Assembly (NCBI GenBank): GCA_964423615.1
Contig: CAYRFQ010000093.1
Coordinates: 1-32,092 of the forward strand
DNA: 32,092 bases
Direction: 5' to 3'
Origin: CAYRFQ01 sp964423615
GTDB lineage: Bacteria; Planctomycetota; Planctomycetia; Gemmatales; Gemmataceae
The notes beneath the pieces are model-generated. The model saw only the letters and a list, made by a program, of their open reading frames with translations, had not been told where the DNA came from and made no database searches. The stretch's first letter is position 1; every line of letters starts with the position of its first letter. Position numbers and translations under genes: made by a program. Positions 31,724-32,092 of this stretch are shown piece by piece.

Positions 31724-32092
31724 ATGGTACATCGTTATTTGTGGTTCCCTCGACACACGCTCATTGTTCTTGGGATCGCGCTGGGTTTTTCTCTTTTCGC
31801 AATTCCTCTTGCTAACGCACAGTTGTTCCGTCCCACGTTTCCTGTCCGTTTCCGCGGCGGAGGAGGGGCTGGTGGGGCCACGGGAGGCAACATGCAAGGT
31901 GGCAACATGCAGGGCGGCAACATCCAAGGTGGCAACATCCAAGGTGGCAACATCCAAGGTGGCAACATCCAAGGTGGAGGCATCGGCGGTATCGGCGGCC
32001 AGATTGGTGGCATCGGTGGCCAGATCGGCGGCCTCGGTGGTGGTCTAGGTGGGCTCGGGGGCGGCGGAGGGGGAGGGGGCGGCGGTGGTCGG
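31724..32092 (+). CDS. Secreted Gly-rich protein with GGNIQ pentapeptide repeats, cut by window edge
   Basis: The frame opens at ATG 31724, with GAGGAG 8 bases upstream, and runs without a stop for 123 codons to the right edge. The signal peptide is clear (LIVLGIALGFSLFAIPLANA, cut near NAQ). After LFRPTFPVRFRGGGG come six pentapeptide units GGN(M/I)Q, then IGG/QIGG units and an almost pure Gly tract. Such Gly/Asn/Gln-rich exported proteins can be structural, matrix or stalk/holdfast components; no domain is recognised. The rest of the gene lies outside the window. Frames in the same DNA on the other strand (31646-31972) or shifted (31764-32048) are repeat artefacts. The long Gly tract may be prone to assembly error. 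Confidence 0.8.
   Translation, partial: MVHRYLWFPRHTLIVLGIALGFSLFAIPLANAQLFRPTFPVRFRGGGGAGGATGGNMQGGNMQGGNIQGGNIQGGNIQGGNIQGGGIGGIGGQIGGIGGQIGGLGGGLGGLGGGGGGGGGGGR
31886..31975 (+). repeat. Six tandem 15-bp repeats coding GGN(M/I)Q
   Basis: The unit GGCAACATSCARGGY recurs six times without gaps (31886, 31901, 31916, 31931, 31946, 31961). Units 3-6 are identical; units 1 and 2 differ in the Met codon and a wobble base. Identical units suggest recent expansion by slippage or unequal crossing-over, so copy number may vary between strains. Confidence 0.92.

Noticed and set aside
31646..31972. Minus-strand frame with DVATL repeats, and shifted plus-strand frame with ATSKV repeats (31764-32048)
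   Set aside because: Both are alternative readings of the 15-bp GGNIQ repeat. Only the frame from 31724 has a ribosome-binding site and signal peptide.

Overview
The window looks like chromosomal DNA of a planctomycete, most likely of the Gemmataceae/Gemmatales type. This is an inference from gene content. The pointers are a TIGR02996 'repeat-companion' domain followed by a leucine-rich stretch (18289-18956), a secreted S1 sulfatase, a SASA/CE6-type esterase, an Uma2 nuclease, a small protein of a planctomycete-looking family (21878-22174), many Sec-type signal peptides, outer-membrane beta-barrel candidates, and several IS630/ISKra4 elements. Base composition looks moderately GC-rich by eye. 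No rRNA, tRNA or CRISPR array was seen.

Layout. 1-439 is the tail of an ISKra4-like transposase cut by the window edge. 569-6393 carries a secreted DUF885 peptidase-like protein, a small unknown, ftsK (minus strand), divergent trmL and a small unknown. 6520-10897 holds a beta-barrel protein (minus), a response regulator fused to an RsbW-like ATPase (plus) and a secreted acetylesterase-like protein (minus). 11203-14597 pairs two RNA-decay genes, a YhaM-type OB-fold/HD exoribonuclease and RNase R. 14645-17056 is a mobile-DNA patch: a decayed IS630 element, an intact 1431-bp IS630 element inserted exactly at its end, a relic terminal repeat and three near-identical palindromes. 17264-22174 contains a UbiA-family prenyltransferase, the broken TIGR02996/LRR gene, an Uma2 nuclease, a YgiQ-type radical SAM protein and the small conserved protein.

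22431-27850 is rich in exported proteins: a DUF4380-like protein, two tandem paralogous coiled-coil proteins (one with a Gly/Pro-rich tail), an unknown secreted protein and an SGSH-like sulfatase. 28156-30947 looks like a cell-surface polysaccharide locus: a P-loop sulfotransferase/NKWYS-like protein, a divergent beta-barrel-like protein and a GT2 glycosyltransferase one base downstream of it. The window ends inside a secreted protein with six perfect-length GGN(I/M)Q repeats (31724-32092), which has no stop codon before the edge.

No clearly new multi-gene defence or biosynthetic system is evident. The strongest leads are the nested IS630 insertion with three related terminal repeats, the palindrome triplet beside it, the tandem coiled-coil/Gly-Pro-rich exported pair, the GGNIQ-repeat protein and the small surface-glycan locus. 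Most start codons below were moved inward from the longest possible frame, on the basis of Shine-Dalgarno-like sequences and signal peptides.
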